Made by a program: the position numbers and the translations under genes. The notes under the pieces are model-generated. The model was not told the DNA's origin. It worked only from the letters and a program-made list of their open reading frames with translations, and did no database searches. From positions 5,221,135 to 5,285,134 of the forward strand of contig OY848920.1 of the NCBI GenBank assembly GCA_963693285.1: a stretch of 64,000 nt of DNA, read 5' to 3'. The stretch is from Xestospongia muta (lineage: Eukaryota > Porifera > Demospongiae > Haplosclerida > Petrosiidae). Shown here in pieces: positions 60,831 through 64,000 of the stretch (within the stretch, counting starts at the first letter, position 1; each line of letters begins with the position of its first letter).

Positions 60831-62638
60831 GTAAATATACTCTCTCAGTACTACTTCACAGTGTAGTCAGGAGTCACCTGACTTGTTAACAAGTGTCAGG
60901 TCAGACCTGATGTTTCTTAAAGTACCAATTCACAGATCTAAAAGATATGAAATTTATCATTAACTAATTTTAAATGTATACATAATATAATTAAATTAAA
61001 ATATTTGTTAATCACATATTATTATAGGGTACAGTTTCATATTGAGATGACCACTTGTTTAATGATAGAAAGGATGTGAGGTGACTTTAGTTAAATTCCT
61101 TGACATTATAACATGATGATACATCACTTATAGGTAAAAAGACAGAATACAATCAAAAATGTTTGTTCTAAAGTTATTACTATCTTATGATGTGATAGCT
61201 TTAAGGATTATTTTCTAAGAGATATACTTTTACTCTTAATGTCATATCTTTTTATGTTTTACTATTGATAATAATTTGTGGACCTGATGATGTAATAGAC
61301 TTCAAGCATTCTGATTGGTTAGCTAAAATGTGGTTTAAATGTCAAGATATTGGACTTAACTGACCAAACAACATTTCTCACATTTAAGAGAACAATCATC
61401 TGAACACTACACTAAGAAGGGTCAAGTTTGAGTATCTGGGCATACACTAAGGAGGTCTAATTTACTGAACTAGTCTCATATAGTATTAACATTAATAATG
61501 TCTAGTTTAATACAGCTAGTTTGTATATAAGACCAATGAACAATCAACAAGATACTAATCTTTGACCATAAGCCTTCATGATATAATCAGGGGGCGTAAC
61601 CCCACACTCTCTTATTTGTGAACACATAATGAAAATATTAATAGGATCATACCTTATTGTTTCAAGGACAACAGTATGACAGATCAACAGCAATTAATAA
61701 AAAAAGGAGATTCAACTAATGAACTAAATAGTAAGTACGGTCTCGCTCAGCTCAGGCCTTTCTATAAAGGAGTGGAGGAGTGACAGAAATACCGTAAATA
61801 ACTCTAATTCGTAAAATTGGAAAGGACAGATCCTCAGTAGCTGTCTTGGTACTTTTAAAAGTCTCTCCGTATATAGATAGATTATCTGGATTACAGTTAG
61901 TTATGCACTTCTAAATACCACCAGCAAAAGAACCTTTATATACATTAAGTAGCTAGTTGATATTAACTGAGGTGTACATACTGTTATTATGGAACCTGCT
62001 TATAGAGAGCAACATATAGAAATTAATGTAAAGGTGTCCTTACATGTGGTCTGTACTATAATGATAATATTATGACTGCTATATATACATACATCATGTA
62101 GTTTAAAACAAACTGACACACACACTGTATGAATAATTTGATTTTTGATAGAAAATAATTTTTACAAGATTCATCAGCTCTTCTAACTAATAATCGTATT
62201 AAGTTAATTGAGATTTTACATTTGATTCTAACCACAGTGTACTAGACTACAAAAAGTACTACTTGTGGATCATTTGGGTTTGCATGATCAGTTGACTAAA
62301 GTCTCCCTGCATGGAGAGCAAACTAGTTTGCATATAATTACTAATTAACAGTATCTAATTATATATCCTTTATTATGACGATTGCCTCATTAAAATGTAC
62401 ATACTATACCTGAAATCTACATTTAATTTCTGTCCTTTACTTATAAATTCTTGGAGAACAGTTTGTATGATCTTATTGTTTTATTGCTCAGTGGCTTTAT
62501 GAAGTGAAAACTAAAATAATATGTACCTAATAATGAATATTATTATACCTTAGTAGTTGTGATGACACTGTTGACTGCTCCTCTATAACACTCATTATTA
62601 CTTTGATCACTCTAGGAATATTGGTTAATGATCATACT
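60831..62638. other. Upstream region of the minus-strand Roc-COR gene
   Basis: No ORF or RNA gene recognised. The promoter of the gene starting at 60830 should lie at the left of this stretch; no convincing TATA or initiator is apparent. Confidence 0.35.
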
Positions 62639-62790
62639 GATATATGTTATTATATCTTACATGTAGTAAAAACACATTTGATCTATCCTCTATATATAAC
62701 CTATATCAAAGAGTACTCATTGATATAGGTTATATATAAGGGGTAGATCAAATGTATTTTTAGTAGATATAAGGTATAATAATATATACT
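62639..62790. mobile_element. Long inverted repeat (foldback element), arms about 70 bp
   Basis: The left arm, containing 'acatttgatctatcctctat' and 'ataacctatatcaa', is repeated inverted as 'ttgatataggttat' and 'atataaggggtagatcaaat' after a 10-base loop. Pairing continues, less exactly, to 'ttattatatctta'/'taaggtataata'. Likely a small foldback transposon. Confidence 0.75.
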
Positions 62791-62864
62791 AGTATATTTG
62801 TGTATTCACTAAAGGTTTTCAATACAAGTACCTCAAGTGCAATAGTCATATGCTAATTATTCTC

Positions 62865-62990
62865 TCTCTCTACTCTCTGTGTGTCAATCTATCTGTCTCA
62901 TGGTTTTCTCATATAAATACTAATTATTCTCTCTCTCTCTCTCCTCTCTGTGTGTCGATCCATCTGTCTCATGATTTTATCAAAGACAAG
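62865..62990. repeat. Two-unit tandem repeat with CT-rich core
   Basis: The unit 'aattattctctctctct.ctctctgtgtgtc.at(c)' + 'catctgtctcatg.ttt' occurs twice, at about 62857 and 62930, with small differences. Confidence 0.75.
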
Positions 62991-63429
62991 TGAATTGGTT
63001 AACTCTCACTCCCCCTGGGTGTTTAAGGGTTCTAGTACTATGTTTATATGTCTCTTACTGCACTATGCACAATGAACTACTCTAACTCAGCAACTACAGA
63101 GTTTATTAAAGCCCCCAAGTTTGACAGGAAAATGGCATAGATTTAACATTAAAATTCATTTAGCTATAAGGCAGCCAAAGACAGATGATGCTTAAAACGT
63201 TGGAAACACCTAAAAGAAAATATTGCCATAATAGAAAAACTTACCTGACAGTCACAAATATAAGAGCTCCTGTTTCCTTACAAAGTTGCTGAGTATCTCT
63301 ACTGTATGTTTGTTGATGACCTACACTCTGATGTTTCCTTATTTAGGTACTGAAAAGAATGTAAATAACAGCTTTAGTAATTGTAGTTAGGAATGATAGT
63401 TGTGCTGTTTAAATGATTGCAAATTATTT
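62991..63429. other. No gene seen
   Basis: No coding or repeat feature recognised, apart from ordinary AT-rich sequence. Confidence 0.35.
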
Positions 63430-63660
63430 TACATTAAACACTTGTTTGTCACTATCTGATGATACTTCATCTGATTCTTCTAAGGATTCTTTCTTTGTGA
63501 GGTTGGAACACTTTATTTAATTTTTTAAGCAATTATTGGTTTAAGAGACTCATAGTCTCTTTCCTTCAAACAGAATCATCACCTACAGTGGCAGTTATGG
63601 TCCTTGCTTGTGTTGCTACAATTACTGCTGTACTGCTATTGCAATCTAGAATCTAAGAAC
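63430..63660 (-). pseudogene. Roc GTPase N-terminal relic
   Basis: Minus strand matches 50460-50700 of the Roc exon: SSTAV..ATQA, TATVGDDSV followed by a stop where the intact copy has VGDDSVWRK, then shifted remnants of the Ser/Glu linker. Walker A is missing. It matches 31081-31310 as well, so it is another copy of the decayed gene at 30-31 kb. Confidence 0.6.
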
Positions 63661-63703
63661 TGAACAAAGTCAATAGAGCATTGGTAGGAGACGCAATGTT
63701 TAG

Positions 63704-63776
63704 GATGGATGTATGGAACCAATGGATGGATGAATGGATGGCACCATTGGATGGATGTGTAGATGGATGGATGAGT
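63704..63776. repeat. (GGAT)n imperfect microsatellite
   Basis: Repeated 'ggatgaatggatgg'-type tetranucleotides, interrupted. Weaker (GGAT/TGAA)n tracts occur near 17390-17660 and 18840-18990. Confidence 0.85.
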
Positions 63777-63849
63777 GAACATGAAGTACTTGATGTAAAG
63801 GTTGTTTGAAATGTTGACTAAAACATAAACGTTTGAAATACAACACAAT

Positions 63850-64000
63850 TAGAGAACACGATTGCATTTTTCTGTATTCTGTAATGCCCACTATTTAATT
63901 ATCATTTAATACCACAAAAGATTTTAAAGAACAAACACTATTCTACAGATGTATAGTGATGTACATAGTCATAGGTAGTTAATTAAAGTAGTGTAATCAG
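63850..64000. repeat. Partner of 31340-31490 at the window edge
   Basis: 'tctgtaatgcccactattta' through 'ggtagttaattaaagtagtg' is nearly identical to 31355-31490, so the duplicated Roc-COR block continues past the right edge of the window. Confidence 0.8.

Noticed and set aside
63636..63891. His/Pro/Ser-rich minus-strand ORFs
   Set aside because: Translations of the (GGAT)n microsatellite.

Overview
The window looks like AT-rich metazoan nuclear DNA with short spliced exons (many introns of about 50-100 bases, GTAAGT-like donors, TATAG/CAG acceptors). The domain content is death-fold domains, Roc-COR GTPases, ribonuclease-inhibitor-type leucine-rich repeats and HIRAN fragments in transposons. 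Together these suggest a demosponge, most like Amphimedon. That assignment is inference from memory of family content; no search was run. I saw no rRNA, tRNA or CRISPR array.

Left part (1-23 kb): 1-2273 is a copy of a death-domain (DD) exon and its intron, whose better copies lie at 55-60 kb. Two tandem plus-strand genes follow (4239-8958 and 11946-16864). Both encode the same unusual order: DD, second death-fold (CARD-like) domain, alpha/beta domain, multi-exon coiled coil, SH3, LRR. Gene 2 assembles into 15 phase-consistent exons (3030 nt, 1009 aa). Gene 1 has a one-base deletion that stops it before the LRRs. Between and after them lie relics: two 5' fragments of Nup188, an LRR relic, a third DD-CARD relic, an importin-alpha 3' relic, and a minus-strand MRH-lectin gene that has lost its last exon(s).

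Middle (23-45 kb): mostly repeats. There is a duplicated decayed DD exon, a Ty3/Gypsy integrase and LTR remnant, a degenerate roughly 40-bp tandem repeat, decayed minus-strand Roc-COR-DD genes (30-35.5 kb), a secreted fibrinogen-like gene split by one in-frame stop (35965-36993), and a 5-kb CACTA/EnSpm-like transposon with TIRs and two divergent decayed genes (39317-44352).

Right part (46-64 kb): one large minus-strand gene (exons from 60830 down to 48058) joins two tandem DDs, a P-loop/DTGGQ Roc GTPase, a COR-type region and a C-terminal DD. Its introns hold duplicated DD-flanking sequence, a HIRAN-bearing TIR element and foldback elements. The window ends in another decayed copy of the Roc exon.

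How the genes may work together: the locus is a birth-and-death cluster of death-fold signalling proteins. Nearly all death-fold modules are phase 1-1 exons behind a mini first exon, an arrangement suited to exon shuffling. The two LRR genes differ mainly at exposed LRR strand positions, as expected of recognition receptors. A role in innate immunity or cell death is inferred from the families, not shown.
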